Notes: generated by a model from the letters alone, not told the origin. A stretch of DNA of 64,000 nt from Agarophyton chilense (GCA_030374765.1 JARGXX010000004.1:930001-994000); one strand, 5' to 3'. Shown: positions 1 to 11,018, counted from the first letter of the stretch. Program-made: numbers and translations.

Positions 1-2070
1 AAAAAAGGTATATGTTAAGCAGAAGAGACGTGATAAAAGATGCATTTGCAAACTTCTGAAGAGCGCAGCGATTTATGTTATATTGACATAATCATCAAGG
101 AGCGATGCAGTGCGATAAATGTAAACTACGAGACCATTTGGTGCCATTTAAACCTGAGCGGGCCATTTGTTTGTGAGAATCGATCCGAAGAGCCCGTGAG
201 ACGGACCATCAGCTTTGCTTGTTCAATGCCTTTAATGCCTCTCCGCCCTGATGTCACATCATTCCAACCCGCCTCCACGGCGATTGTAGGGGCCTATTCG
301 CGGCTTACCCGTGGGGAGAGTCCTGTACAATTGGCCATGGCGCCAGACGTGCAATGCCATGAGAAGTCGTGGCGTCGGGCGTTACTCCCGGCGCAGACAT
401 GGCGAAAACGCTGTACATGGCTGTACACGTGAAATACCGAAATTTGCGATGCAAGTCATATGGTCTGCGAGCACCGCAGCGAAAAAAGGGAGCCTCAGCC
501 GAGAACTACCGCCTCTTAGTAAACGTATTGTTTGTAGCACCGCCGAGTGTTGTTGTTTGTCCTATCCCTTTTATTGCAATACCTTTAGAACCAAACCATT
601 CTCTAGTATGTTTTGAACTATTAATAGAAGCATTGTTCTGCTGTAATATCTGACTTACTCTTCAGGTTTTAGAAGATAATCGCAGCAAATAGAAGTAAAA
701 AGTCAAAGTAATTCTAGGAATCTTAACTACAAAATATAGCTCTTAATGTTAGTATTTTTTTCGCAAAAGCTCCACAGACCATTTTTGTTTTCTGTCCCAG
801 CTTGTTCTCTAAACAATTTTTTTCTTACGTAAATAGTGCCAATTATAATGATAGCTTTTCAGATCACACAAATTAAATGTTGATCACCTGAAAAGATATT
901 TATGGACAACTGCTCTAAAAAACCCATGCTATTATTAATTTGATTAAGCCTTGCATTTATGTGTGTTGGCCTCAGTCGCGGTGATTTTTTGTTTTTTATG
1001 AATGTACTTCATATTCGGAGACTATGCTAATATTTGTTGCAAACGATGAAGAGTCATGGGTTCATCAAGATCATAATATAGTCAAGATGCAGAATCTTTC
1101 TTTTTTGCTGCATCATGTGGAAAAAGAATTTCTGACTGTGTGGATAGTTTATGATTATTATTTGTATTAAAAAATTTTCGGTAATCGTTTTGTTTTATAA
1201 ACAGGATGCGAGAACTTTATGGCTTTGATTACTCTTTTAGCAAATGTGTTGAAGGACATGTTCCCTTGAAAAAAGGCATCACTTTTTCATTTTTCGGCGG
1301 GGGTCAAACACGGTTTCCATCCGATGTTTGTGGAATACAGCCGTTCAAAAGGAAAGGAAAGATGTTTATTAATTTTTTATGTAGTTTTTTGTGTCTTTCT
1401 TGATGAAACGGTTGGCTACAACGGTCATTAATAGTTTCTGTTCTATTTTGATTACGTGTTCTAGATTTCCGTTATTCATATTGGTTCTGTAAAGAGTGCG
1501 TCATTTGTTTTCTCTGTTTATTTAGGCCGCAGTGCAGTAGCTAATCGCATTGCTTGGCTGTTTCAAGTCACAACCAGAGTGAGAAAATGTTTTATTACCG
1601 AGCGAATGCGTAGGTAATTCTATTTCCGAGTGAAACAATCCAAGACGCCTCTACATGGTCGGTTTGAATCTTATCTCCACCTCCTTCGCGGTGCCGGCCG
1701 GGCAGTATTAACTGTCTAATAGAGAAAGTCAAGGAGTGATCCTTGGTGGGTGTGAAATCAGATGCTATTAAGCAGATGTTTTCAATCACGATTTCTGACG
1801 CTAGTAAGCGAAAGAATTCAAATTTTGCGGTTCTGGTCAGGATTTTGGAATTCTCTGAATATTCTGGCTGGGCTGCGGAGAAGAATTTTTATATTCTCTG
1901 TGTGGGTGAGTCCTGAGAGAGGTAAAAGAAGTCGTTGGTGCTGTTTGTTGGTGTTTTGCTGTTTGTGTGTGTTGTTGCGGATTGATTGGAGAACTCTCTC
2001 AGGACTGTTTTTCTCCTTCAATCTACATAGATAATACACGTGGACAAATAAACACGACGGACAGCTGTAA
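1..2070. other. No recognisable gene
   Basis: The stretch is AT-rich and holds only short open frames (up to about 130 codons) with no recognisable motif on either strand. It may include the unidentified left end of the DIRS-like element that begins to be readable near 2083. I searched it against the sequence right of 5060 for a shared terminal repeat by eye and found none. Confidence 0.5.
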
Positions 2071-2082
2071 GAAGCTTGGCGT

Positions 2083-2577
2083 TTGACAAATCTCCGAAGC
2101 AAGCGAGAGGCAGCAAGTTTTGCTAAAATAGTAGACTGTATCATTGGATCGTTTGGGACCATGAGAGCCCGGCGTGAATTGGCAGTTGAAGTCGCTCTAC
2201 GGCGCTTGGCAGCCGTCATTATGGCAGAGAACTCAGGCAACTGGGATGCTGCTCGCGAGCTAGGGGAGGATGACAACGAGTTAGTCCCGGAGAAATATCG
2301 ACGAAGGCTGCATAAATCTGCAAACTTACGTCGTGAACTCGCGGGACGCTCCCGAAAAGATAAGTCTGTCCCGGGTGACGGCAAGACGAATTAGGGAGTT
2401 CATTTAATAAAACAACAACAACAACTCAAAGAATTTGTTGTAATGGACATGCGGGACTTGCATCCCCTACAGTGGGCGATCCCAGGTGGATCTGGGCATG
2501 TGCAAGAACAAGCTAGTATGAATAGTCGACTAAGGCAGCGCTACGCAAAGCGACGCATGCTGGACACGGTTACTTGA
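2083..2577 (+). pseudogene. Gag-like ORF1 of DIRS-like element, broken
   Basis: This reading frame runs in phase into the reverse transcriptase frame and is interrupted by in-frame stops at 2392-2394, 2575-2577 and 2629-2631. Around the stops the translation stays protein-like. It is Arg/Lys/Glu-rich, with a short Gln run just after the first stop and a segment starting MDMRDLHPLQ at 2443. No zinc knuckle is seen. The position directly upstream of RT suggests the nucleocapsid-type ORF1 of a DIRS element, but there is no diagnostic motif. The assignment is by position. Confidence 0.45.
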
Positions 2578-2679
2578 AGACTTGTAGAAGGGCTGAATGG
2601 CCTAAATGCCGGGCATGTCTTCTCTCTATAGCCTCAAGGTGAGGAGAGAAACGCGGTTCAACGGTTAGCGACCACCTTC

Positions 2680-4338
2680 TTGCGAGACATCGGGGAGGCA
2701 GCATGCCGCCGAAATTATTTCGTTGCAGCGGCTGCCGTCGTTAAGGATGAAGGCATATTTTATTATTGTGAAAAGCACTCCTGGGAGCTTATCAACCCTG
2801 ATCTGGTGTCATTGCCGGTCGAAGGATTGGCGGCGTCTGCGGACGTCTTGACATTACTGCCAGAAGAAATTCGGGCCGCTTATGAGTCGCGAGACTCACA
2901 AGTGAAACCGAAACGGGAAAGGGAGGCCCTCCGGAAGCCCTTCTGTGGGGTTGAAGGAGGAGCATACAAAAGGCTTATTGAAAAGCTGGAGGGAGTGGGA
3001 ATAATATCGTTACAAAGGGAACAAGCAGAAGTAACGAATGGAGTTTTTGCGGTCCCAAAGAAAGAAAAGGGCAGTCAACGCCTAATTATCGATTCGAGAA
3101 ATGCTAATAACGCATTTTTCGCAGCCCCAGATACACAGTTGCCCAACCCAGCAGACCTTGCTAGGCTTTATCTGCCTTCGGGCACTAAGCTCTATGTAGG
3201 GAAAACTGATATGGACAACCAGTATCACAGAATGAAGATGCCTGAGTGGTCACGGACGTTATTTGGTCTGCCCAGTATCAGCTCTGGAGACTCGCAGTTG
3301 TTCCCTGTTGTCTGTTCGATGCCGATGGGATGGTCTCATTCCGTCTACATAGCTCAGAACGTGCACAGGTTTATGCTTGAGAGAGCCGGGTTGAGACAAG
3401 AGGATTGGATACCGGATGTGATCGAGGTCTCGGCTTTCCGTTATGGGGCGTACGTCGATGATTATTTTTCTTTGGGTACCGGTTGGGAGAAAAGCGTACA
3501 GAATCTGAAAGTGGTTGTCGAAGAGTCCAGGAAGAGTAATCTGCCCTCCAAACCACAAAAAATATCGTGGCCAGGAGAGAGTGAGTTTACGGAAGTCCTA
3601 GGCATTGAAGTACACCTCAATGGCCTGCTGATGCCCGACGCAGTAAAGTTGCGTAAACTAATAGGGTTAACGGAAGCGGTCATAGGTAGGAGAAGATGGA
3701 ATGTGAAAATGATACAGCGACTGTTAGGCAAGCGGGCGTGGTTTTTGTTGCTCCAACGTCCCCTGTTCTCAGTTATATTCGCGGTATACAAGTTGAGCCG
3801 AGCAGAAAACGAGTCCGTGGTGGCCTCAAAAGCCGCCAAGCAAGAATTATCTTTGCTCGTTGCTCTCCCACCTTTAATACGCGTTGATTTAACTAGAGAA
3901 TTTGCGAAGACGATACTTTGCGTTGATGCCAGTTGCTGGGGAGGAAACGTCGTTTACACGGCAACAGAAGACCCTCTCGGGCTGCTGACAGCGTCCGCAG
4001 ATGATAAAGTACAATGGATTAACGCACAACCATGGAAGCTGGCTATTAGACACAAATGGCATAAAAAATCACCCATCCATATCCTCGAGGGGGAAGCGTG
4101 CATTTTAGGGCTTCGATGGGCACTTCGACAACGGAAACATTTTGGCAAGCGTCTGATAATCTTCATTGACAACCAGGCTCTTATCGGAGCCTTGAAGAAA
4201 GGACTCAGCAGTGTGTGCAGTTTTAACCGGATTTATCGTAGAGTCGCGGCTTTGCTCTTGGCTGGCAACATGAGACTGGAAGCATTTTACGTGCCGTCAG
4301 TAAATAATCCTGCTGATGAACCCTCTAGGCCTGTTTGA
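2680..4338 (+). CDS. Reverse transcriptase-RNase H of DIRS-like element
   Basis: The frame is open for about 550 codons and is open back to 2632. RT signatures are visible: a palm segment with an Asp in KTDMDNQYHRMKM, then PMGWSHSVYIAQ, then the catalytic YVDDYF near residue 260. RNase H follows: CVDASCWGG, LEGEACILGLRWA (Glu), IIFIDNQALIGALKKG (Asp) and the terminal PSVNNPADEPSR typical of DIRS/Ngaro RNase H. It would copy element RNA into DNA. There is no ATG near the start; the first in-frame Met is deep in the RT domain. It was therefore probably translated as part of a longer protein, now blocked by the stop at 2629. Family assignment is firm; activity is unlikely. Confidence 0.8.
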   Translation: MRDIGEAACRRNYFVAAAAVVKDEGIFYYCEKHSWELINPDLVSLPVEGLAASADVLTLLPEEIRAAYESRDSQVKPKREREALRKPFCGVEGGAYKRLIEKLEGVGIISLQREQAEVTNGVFAVPKKEKGSQRLIIDSRNANNAFFAAPDTQLPNPADLARLYLPSGTKLYVGKTDMDNQYHRMKMPEWSRTLFGLPSISSGDSQLFPVVCSMPMGWSHSVYIAQNVHRFMLERAGLRQEDWIPDVIEVSAFRYGAYVDDYFSLGTGWEKSVQNLKVVVEESRKSNLPSKPQKISWPGESEFTEVLGIEVHLNGLLMPDAVKLRKLIGLTEAVIGRRRWNVKMIQRLLGKRAWFLLLQRPLFSVIFAVYKLSRAENESVVASKAAKQELSLLVALPPLIRVDLTREFAKTILCVDASCWGGNVVYTATEDPLGLLTASADDKVQWINAQPWKLAIRHKWHKKSPIHILEGEACILGLRWALRQRKHFGKRLIIFIDNQALIGALKKGLSSVCSFNRIYRRVAALLLAGNMRLEAFYVPSVNNPADEPSRPV

Positions 4339-4364
4339 GCTAGCCAACAAGAGGGTATAGCCAA

Positions 4365-5060
4365 GCACTCTCCAAAATTACCGTAAAAACTTGCAACTCT
4401 TTGTCGAATGGTTGAAAACATTGGATGATTCTGAAAGAAGGTACTCTACGGCACAGGAAGTGGACAGATTGTTCACGAGGTATCGATGGATATCTCCGTC
4501 TGGGGGATCTTTTGGGACTAGGAATTGACGATATGGTGATGCTGGATCTATCAAGGAGGAGGCCGCACTATGGAAGCATGAACATTTCTATTTCAAAGCG
4601 CGGCCGAAACGAGACAGTAACAATACGCCCATATTTTATGGCAGTATTGTTGTCTCGATTGATAGAAAAGAAAAGGGTATGAAGGGAACATAAGCTTTTT
4701 AAAATGTCTCCAGCACGATTTAGGGAGCATCTTCGGCGTGCCGCTGCGCGACTTTCAATAACACAAAGTGTTACCCCTCACATTCTGCGTTTTGGCGGTG
4801 CCACAACCGATAAACTTTATGGTCGCCTCACCGACCATGAAACAAAGAACAGAGGTCGTTGGGCGTCAGATAAGAATTTTAAACTCTACACACAGCCCCA
4901 AAAGTTTTATGGGTTCATGAAAACTTTGACAGACGCCCAGCGACTTCAGTTCGAGGCGGCTATTGCCAGAGCAGCAACTTTATTAAACGTTACGCCACCC
5001 GCTTGGGTTGGGGGTCCGGAGAACGTGCAAGCACTAGAGGAAGCTAGAAGCAGAAATTAA
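4365..5060 (+). pseudogene. Tyrosine recombinase of DIRS-like element, broken
   Basis: The C-terminal catalytic part is clear. Residues PHILRFGGATT (4766-4798) give the H-x-x-R box, followed by RGRWASDKNFKLYTQ, which carries the usual GRW-x-S context and the nucleophile-region Tyr. Upstream, RLGDLLGLGIDDM and KLFKMSPARFREHLRRAA are typical of DIRS/Ngaro/Crypton recombinases. An in-frame TGA at 4680-4682 splits the gene. The N-terminal SAM-like part (near 4370-4500, e.g. YRKNLQLFVEWLKTLDD) lies in another frame, so there is at least one frameshift too. In DIRS elements this enzyme inserts a circular DNA intermediate. Confidence 0.75.
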
Positions 5061-5903
5061 GGGAGGCTCCAGGACTTAGTGATTTCTCGGTGGGTCAATT
5101 TCAGTTTTGGACGGAAAATTGATCAGAATCAAAAAGCTCTGTATAAAATCAATAAGTTCTGAAAAACTCTGATTTTCGGACCTCATCGAAGCTTTTTGGG
5201 TCCTGGGGTAGTATGGCTTGGAGATGGGTTTGACGGAGGATGGGTTAAACCGGCTAAGGCTAGCTAGACTTAGGCTCTCGCATGGGCTTCGCGTGGAATT
5301 ACAATTAATGAATGCTTTACAATAAATCCTTAGAAATGTTGTTGTTTCAAATAGTATTCCTTTTGTTGAAGCGCGAGCTGTGAGCGAGTGTAGTTCTATT
5401 AGCATACGAACGTAGAGAGCTGGCTAGATTGTTGCAAGTAGGAAATGGAAAAAAGGAGTGTGCTACTTTATTTTCAGCCACAGTATGTACGTAGTGTACA
5501 GCGGGCAATTTCCCGCCATTTGTCTCAGCAGAAAAAAGATTGTGTTGCAGACAGCGCCAGCCTTAACTAATCGGATTATTCCGCAGGAGCATAATGAGAT
5601 GAGCAGCGTAGAACTCCCCAAGAACGTCGCATGTTCATGCGACGACTGCACTTGTCAACCTTCCAGATGACGAGCGTTAAGAGAAGCTCCCTGGCAATGA
5701 AAGAGAATATGCAACATCCACTTCGGAGAATGCTCCAGTTGGCTCGGAACCGGTGTAGCAGAGCATCGATCTTTGCGTTGGGGACAAGAATAAACTCTTT
5801 TAAGGTGTTTACAAAGTACAATAATATCTACCGAAAAGCAAAGAGTGTTCATCATTCTTCAACATACGTAACCTAAGAGCTATAAACAGACATCCTTTCA
5901 CCC
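5061..5903. other. No recognisable gene
   Basis: Between the DIRS-like element and the kinase stop codon I see only short frames without motifs. It should contain the 3' UTR and polyadenylation region of the minus-strand kinase gene at its right end. Confidence 0.5.
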
Positions 5904-8900
5904 TTACCGCCGCTTTACGCCACTCCTCATTCTCCCGAACAGCCCCCCTCCACTCTTTAGCTGATTCAGTTGCCTGAGAGCGTCCTTACCCTTCTCCTGT
6001 ACCTGTGGACTTGCCTTGTGTGTCACCAACGCTGTCTTGATCGCCTTGTCACACCGTACCTTCCTCATTCTTCTTCCTAAGATTTCCCCTTCAGAAGTGT
6101 TCTCCATTAAAAACAGCATATGCAGTGCTCTGCATGTTTCGACTACTACTGGCACGTTATTATCGGGTATAGCTCCAAACCTTTCCAATGCGAACACGAT
6201 TGCTTCGGCTCCACCAGCGTGCACCATACGCCGTCTGGCTTGATCACCGGTCGCCTTCATAAGTAAGGTTAGAACCCTCGACCCTTCTTTCTGCATGTTA
6301 TCCGATAGTCGGAATCGCTCCATCGTCGCAACAATATCATCAACTCCCCCGGCCTGTACGATTTGCATCCCATTTGAACGATATGTACAAAACTCAGAAA
6401 GCATAGTAAGCACTTTCTCAATAAACCCAGCGTCCAAGCGAAAGATTCGCATTACGCGAATGATCATCGTGGAACCACCGTGTGATCCTGCCAGCTTTCT
6501 GTTTTCTGGATGGCACATCAAATCCATGAATGCCTTGCAAACCAGCCGCATTTCGCCCCGCTTCCCACCATCAACCCTCGACGCCCTCCGAAATTTCTCA
6601 AACGCTGTGATAAGATAGTGAAGAGCGTCTTTCTTCGCGGCGTACTGTGCATTCGACGGGCACGACGAGCACATGGAACCAAGAGCAGCGCATGCCTGTT
6701 TTGTCACCGCATCATTCGTGTTCTCCCTCTGTACAGCAGACAAAGCTTGAATTACAATGTCAAGAGCACCAGCCTGCTCAAACACATACTTTGCCTTTGG
6801 CAGATAAGCTCCTCCTACACAAGCGAGAGCATAGCTGCCCTTTTCCTGCACACCGCTGTGATTGCGATGCACCGCCATCACTTCCGCTATGTGCAACACG
6901 CCATGAGAATTACGAAACTGTCTTCTGGCCTCCAAATCCCAAGCATTGAGGTTCCCAAGTGCAAGAAAACAGTACGACAGTGTTGTTGGGTGCCGCTTTT
7001 CCGGGGGGTGGAGAATTGACAAGAGTGCATCAATTCCACGCACCCCAGTCAAATACTTGCGAATGCTCAACTGCTCCTTCGTTGATAGTGATTGCTGACT
7101 ACTCTTCTGAGGTGATTGACTCTCCAACACGGTCAGCTTGTGTAAGATCGCACACGAGTTGCGAATGATTTCCTCCTCACCACAGTGCTTGTCACTGATC
7201 AAAGAAGCATGCGCCAACGCAGCCAGACGTAAAGGTGCCATACGCTCCGCGAACATGCGCATAAGTCCTTCCTTATCAACAGAATCAACCGTTTGGCCAA
7301 AGTCCTCTTTGGGATCTGATCCAATCTGCATAACAGTGTACTGGGCTTCCTCTTCATCATTAGGCTGAACAGTTTCCGATACATACGATCGGGTTGCGGC
7401 TACTGTCCCATTCTGCCTGCGTTTGTTATCAACATCTGTTGAACTCGAACTTCGTGCCATACGCCTGCTCATATCATTAGAACGCATCCGTCGCATAAAC
7501 GCACGCTTCCCATTTGAGTCTCTTGGTGAAGCCACTGGAGCGGCCGAGCTTGATTTGAAGACCGGAGTCGAACCCCTGTTCACCGAGGCCGGGGCTGGTG
7601 AGACTGAAGCAGACATGGTCCGGCCTAGCCGCGAGCGACTACCGAAGCTTGTTACTTTCTTCGGAGCCGAGGCGTCCGAGTTACGTGGTAAGGAGCTTGT
7701 TGGACGCACCGCAAATTCTTCTTCTGCTGGAGCTCGGGCTTGATTCTGAGGCGGTATAAATGGACGTGCTACCGTGGGTGACATCGGGCGCCGAACAACA
7801 GACGATTTCGATCCAGTTAAGCGGTTCGTAGATGTGCTCCGCACGGCTTGTATTTGTGGGCGATGTGACGCCGCTGCGACAGCAGCCGCAGTGATTGCAG
7901 CTGTGGCTGTGGCGACATTGCGAGAAGTCGGGTGCTGTTGTTGAGGCACTACAACTTCATTGTTAGACTCAGCTATGGCTTCTTCTGCTGCAGCACGCTC
8001 CGGATCAAAGTCGTTCGCTTCTTCATCCGAGTTGTCATAAAAAACGGGCCGCATTTCGTTGGGCTTTGCAGCCACTTTTTGCCATGGTTCGAGGACGGGA
8101 AGCGACTGGAAGCTGGCTTCCCCAACTGGAGGAACCGCAGGACGTGACATTCGGCTCACCTGCGCGCGTGCAGCTCTCATATCATCGCGTTTCCGCTCCC
8201 GATCCTTCGCTGCAGCAATAGCTGCTGCAGTGGCCGCCACAGCCGTAGCGTTAGCCTTGGGGGAAGGAGAAACGGGAGATGGACTAGGTGTGACGGAAGA
8301 AGTAACGGATGGATGCAACGTGGGATGAGCAGCTGCGCGGGCTTGGTTTTGATCAATACTCTGCTCATGCGTCGAGTGCCGTGATCGAGAGAGGCGTCGC
8401 TTGACAGAAGACGATGTATCGTTCAGGTCATTTCCTCTGGCTGATGAGCTTGCCCCTCCTGGGTTGCTAGGGGTGGATCGCTGACCATGTGAGGTAGCAT
8501 CATTGTCATCTACCCATGTTGGATCATCATATGGAGCCGGGATCTCCTCCACAACGCGGTCATACTCGCGCGTGTCCCCCACCTCAAAACCGGTGGAATG
8601 GGTTTTCGCTGCATCCGGCGCAGTATAAACGGTTGATGCAGACGGCATTTTTTGATAAGCAATAAGAGGATCAGAGGGTGTACGTTTCTGTGGATGAGGA
8701 GATGGGTGCGGCTGCAAATCGCCATGCTCTTGAAGTGGCTCAGCACGCATATCTGGTAAAGGAGCAGGTTGCGTATCGGGCTGAGCCACATTAGGAGTGA
8801 TAGAGGCACTGTCGCGGCCAAAGGTCGGTGACGACGGCACTGGAGGTTCGTTGAGGTTCACATTGTACCGCGTGGCAAGCTTTTCCAGCTTAGCCACAAT

Positions 8901-10184
8901 AGACTTCGCAGAAGGTCGTTTGAGAGGATTTTGCGCCCAACAACGTTCAACAAGCCGACGCACAGACTTGGAAACAACTGTTTCATCAAGAGCAGGCGCA
9001 GGACGATCGCTACGCACACAGACGCGCACATAAACATCAGGTAGAGACACGCCAGCCCAAGGGATCTTGCCGGTGAGCATCTCCCAAAATAAAACACCCA
9101 GAGCATATATGTCGCGCTTCTTTGCCATTTCATCATATCGAGGTTCATCGGCGTCTTCGTCCTCATTATCGCTACGACCGATCACGTTAGACTTGTCACC
9201 GCCAAATGCCTCGGGTGCCAGGTAGGAATACGTAGCCTCCAATCGACCGGGCTCCATGATGCTTTGCAACACGGTCCCCCCGCCGGTTGCCTTGTCAATG
9301 TATTTACTGAGACCAAAATCGGCAATTTTGGCACACACAGACGGCGCGAAACGGCGATCATGGGTGGATATTTGTTCCGTAAGAAGAATGTTCGCGCTCT
9401 TGATATCGCGATGAGCAAGACCTTCATCATGCAGATAAAATATACCTCTGGCCACATGCATTGCAATTCGTACAAAGATTTGCACGGGGAGTCCAACAGC
9501 AGGTTTCAAACGATTTAGATTCTCGCGCAAATTTCCACCTTGCATAAGCTCGGTAACTAACAAGATGTTTCGTGGAGAATTAGGCCCCGCCTCTTGATCC
9601 CACGCAGCGCCTCGGAACTGCACAATGTACGGACTTTGAAGGCGAGAAGCATTTCGAAGCTCACGTCGAAGGCGATCCTCCGTGGCGAAAGATTCGCTCA
9701 TGGAGCGAATACATTTGACGGCGACAGGTTGTGATGAATATACACCACGATACACGACAGCCGAGGCACCCCGTCCAACCTCCGTGGCCGGTGAGCGTGT
9801 GAAATGAATGTTGGCTCTGCGAATGACAAGGTCGCGATGGACAACGGCAGAAAGGTCGGGTGCAGGCGGTTGATTTTGAGGGGGTAAAGCCGATAGTTGC
9901 AGGGCTGCGACGGCCTCGAAGTTCTTTACAAAGCCTGCAAGGGCGGAGTTGCAAACGGGGCAACGGGGGGCGGAGGGAGGGTCGTCGTCTTCGTCATCGG
10001 ACGCTGTGGAAGAGGAGGAAAGCGAGGCGGCGTCATCATTCGGGGAGGGAGTGGTAAGGGGTGCGTCGCGAGCAGCACATGCTTCGCAGAGGGAGTGACC
10101 GCAAACGACGGAGACCATGGGAAGATGGCGGTCGGCGTCAAAAGCGGCATCGCAGGCGGGACAATGACCAGGACGGGAGGGCAT
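5904..10184 (-). CDS. RING finger-protein kinase-ARM repeat protein
   Basis: An uninterrupted 1426-codon gene. Residues 8-78 form a C3HC4 RING finger (C8, C11, C28, H30, C33, C36, C75, C78) with an acidic Ser/Asp insert before the last Cys pair. A complete kinase domain follows: Gly loop GRGASAVVYRG (138-147), VAVK Lys157, Glu175, HRDIKSAN (258-265), DFG 289-291 and APE 323-325, with an acidic insert after APE. It reads as a TKL/Ser-Thr type kinase. Residues about 450-960 are Ser/Pro/Ala-rich and probably disordered. From about residue 970 to the end, repeated helical pairs such as KQACAALGSMCSS and QEKGSYALACVGG are armadillo repeats. RING plus kinase suggests a ubiquitin ligase coupled to phosphorylation, as in plant KEG, but KEG ends in ankyrin and HERC2-like repeats, not ARM. 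The start is the ATG just before the RING. Domain calls are firm; the pathway is unknown. Confidence 0.9.
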   Translation of the reverse strand: MPSRPGHCPACDAAFDADRHLPMVSVVCGHSLCEACAARDAPLTTPSPNDDAASLSSSSTASDDEDDDPPSAPRCPVCNSALAGFVKNFEAVAALQLSALPPQNQPPAPDLSAVVHRDLVIRRANIHFTRSPATEVGRGASAVVYRGVYSSQPVAVKCIRSMSESFATEDRLRRELRNASRLQSPYIVQFRGAAWDQEAGPNSPRNILLVTELMQGGNLRENLNRLKPAVGLPVQIFVRIAMHVARGIFYLHDEGLAHRDIKSANILLTEQISTHDRRFAPSVCAKIADFGLSKYIDKATGGGTVLQSIMEPGRLEATYSYLAPEAFGGDKSNVIGRSDNEDEDADEPRYDEMAKKRDIYALGVLFWEMLTGKIPWAGVSLPDVYVRVCVRSDRPAPALDETVVSKSVRRLVERCWAQNPLKRPSAKSIVAKLEKLATRYNVNLNEPPVPSSPTFGRDSASITPNVAQPDTQPAPLPDMRAEPLQEHGDLQPHPSPHPQKRTPSDPLIAYQKMPSASTVYTAPDAAKTHSTGFEVGDTREYDRVVEEIPAPYDDPTWVDDNDATSHGQRSTPSNPGGASSSARGNDLNDTSSSVKRRLSRSRHSTHEQSIDQNQARAAAHPTLHPSVTSSVTPSPSPVSPSPKANATAVAATAAAIAAAKDRERKRDDMRAARAQVSRMSRPAVPPVGEASFQSLPVLEPWQKVAAKPNEMRPVFYDNSDEEANDFDPERAAAEEAIAESNNEVVVPQQQHPTSRNVATATAAITAAAVAAASHRPQIQAVRSTSTNRLTGSKSSVVRRPMSPTVARPFIPPQNQARAPAEEEFAVRPTSSLPRNSDASAPKKVTSFGSRSRLGRTMSASVSPAPASVNRGSTPVFKSSSAAPVASPRDSNGKRAFMRRMRSNDMSRRMARSSSSTDVDNKRRQNGTVAATRSYVSETVQPNDEEEAQYTVMQIGSDPKEDFGQTVDSVDKEGLMRMFAERMAPLRLAALAHASLISDKHCGEEEIIRNSCAILHKLTVLESQSPQKSSQQSLSTKEQLSIRKYLTGVRGIDALLSILHPPEKRHPTTLSYCFLALGNLNAWDLEARRQFRNSHGVLHIAEVMAVHRNHSGVQEKGSYALACVGGAYLPKAKYVFEQAGALDIVIQALSAVQRENTNDAVTKQACAALGSMCSSCPSNAQYAAKKDALHYLITAFEKFRRASRVDGGKRGEMRLVCKAFMDLMCHPENRKLAGSHGGSTMIIRVMRIFRLDAGFIEKVLTMLSEFCTYRSNGMQIVQAGGVDDIVATMERFRLSDNMQKEGSRVLTLLMKATGDQARRRMVHAGGAEAIVFALERFGAIPDNNVPVVVETCRALHMLFLMENTSEGEILGRRMRKVRCDKAIKTALVTHKASPQVQEKGKDALRQLNQLKSGGGLFGRMRSGVKRR

Positions 10185-10796
10185 GGTTGTGAGAAAGCGT
10201 GGGGGACTGAAACGGAAACGGAAAGGGGAGGAAGGAGGGGGAGGGGGGATTAGGAGAACGTAAGGAAGGGGAAGGGAAGGGGGAAGGAGGGGAGAGGGAG
10301 GAGGGAAGGAAGAGGATGGGATATGGGGGGGGTAGGAGGGGGTGTCGGGGGCGCGCTCGAAGGCTGGGGTGAGGGGGTAGATAGAGTAGGGGGCACGGCA
10401 GTTGCTTGCAGCAGTGTGACGCGCGAGGGGGTGAGTGCGGCGCGCGGCGGGAGCACGTCGCTGCGCATGGCCGGCACAGCACAGTGACGACGCTTTGACG
10501 TTTGTTTAGCGCGTGGCACGGGCACGCGGTTTCTGCGCGGGCGGCAGCCTTGCTTTGAACGGCTCGGAGTGGGGTGCTTACAGAGTGCTTACAGAGAACT
10601 GACAGCGCGAGTCGGGCTGTTTGTAAGATAAACGGCCAAACAGCAAAAAGCGAGAAAAAATATTTTAAAGTGAAGCACGGATTTAATTTTCGGATTCGGT
10701 TGGAGGGGAGGGTGAACGAAGGGAAAGCGGCGGCAGACAGGCGGGCGGGCGGGCGGAAAGTAGAGTAGGGAGGAACAACGATGGGGAAGAGCGCGC
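10185..10796 (-). promoter_or_regulatory. Kinase upstream region with polypyrimidine leader
   Basis: About 610 bp lie between the kinase start and the end of the bL36m gene on the same strand. From about 10195 to 10340 the plus strand is almost pure purine (G/A runs). The kinase sense strand is therefore C/T-rich just before its ATG. A similar C/T-rich leader precedes RPT5, so this may be the usual promoter or 5' UTR style of this genome. I see no clear TATA box. Confidence 0.4.
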
Positions 10797-11018
10797 TCAC
10801 GGTCGACGTCGATAAACGGAACCACCTTTTCCCTGGCGCTGCTTGTGACGCGGATGCACCTCGCACAGCACGTACACTTTCTTGCCGCGGCGCACGATGC
10901 GGCACGCGTTGCAGCGTCGTCGTAGCGCAGACACCACCTTGAACGTGCGCGACGGCGCCGCCCCCGAGGCTGCGGCAAGCGATCCGGTGGAAATGGCCGA
11001 GCGGAACAAGGCCCACAT
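10797..11018 (-). CDS. Mitochondrial large-subunit ribosomal protein bL36m
   Basis: A 73-codon gene whose C-terminal 45 residues are a textbook bacterial-type L36: RRCNACRIVRRGKKVYV, then LCEVHPRHKQRQG. The zinc ligands are C36, C39, C52 and H58 (C-x2-C-x12-C-x5-H). The first about 25 residues (MWALFRSAISTGSLAAASGA) are hydrophobic and Ser/Ala-rich with Arg and no acid, as in mitochondrial presequences. The product therefore most likely joins the mitochondrial 50S-like subunit near the peptidyl-transferase side. It sits 332 bp from the divergent RPT5 gene. A much longer frame overlaps it on the same strand but shows no motif. Plastid targeting is less likely because red algae usually keep rpl36 in the plastid genome. 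Confidence 0.88.
   Translation of the reverse strand: MWALFRSAISTGSLAAASGAAPSRTFKVVSALRRRCNACRIVRRGKKVYVLCEVHPRHKQRQGKGGSVYRRRP

Larger units (their letters stand above)
2083..5060 (+). mobile_element. DIRS-like tyrosine-recombinase retrotransposon, degraded
   Basis: In order on the plus strand lie a gag-like frame, a reverse transcriptase-RNase H and a tyrosine recombinase, which is the layout of DIRS/Ngaro/PAT retrotransposons. These integrate with a recombinase rather than an integrase. The limits given are those of readable coding sequence. I could not find terminal or split direct repeats, so the true ends are unknown. Several in-frame stops separate the parts, so the copy looks dead. 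Its proteins differ clearly from those of the second DIRS-type element at 15182-19480, so the two belong to different families. Confidence 0.75.

Noticed and set aside
1818..2384. A 188-codon minus-strand frame opposite the first gag-like region
   Set aside because: It has Ser/Arg-rich composition and no motif, and it overlaps the plus frame that runs in phase with RT.
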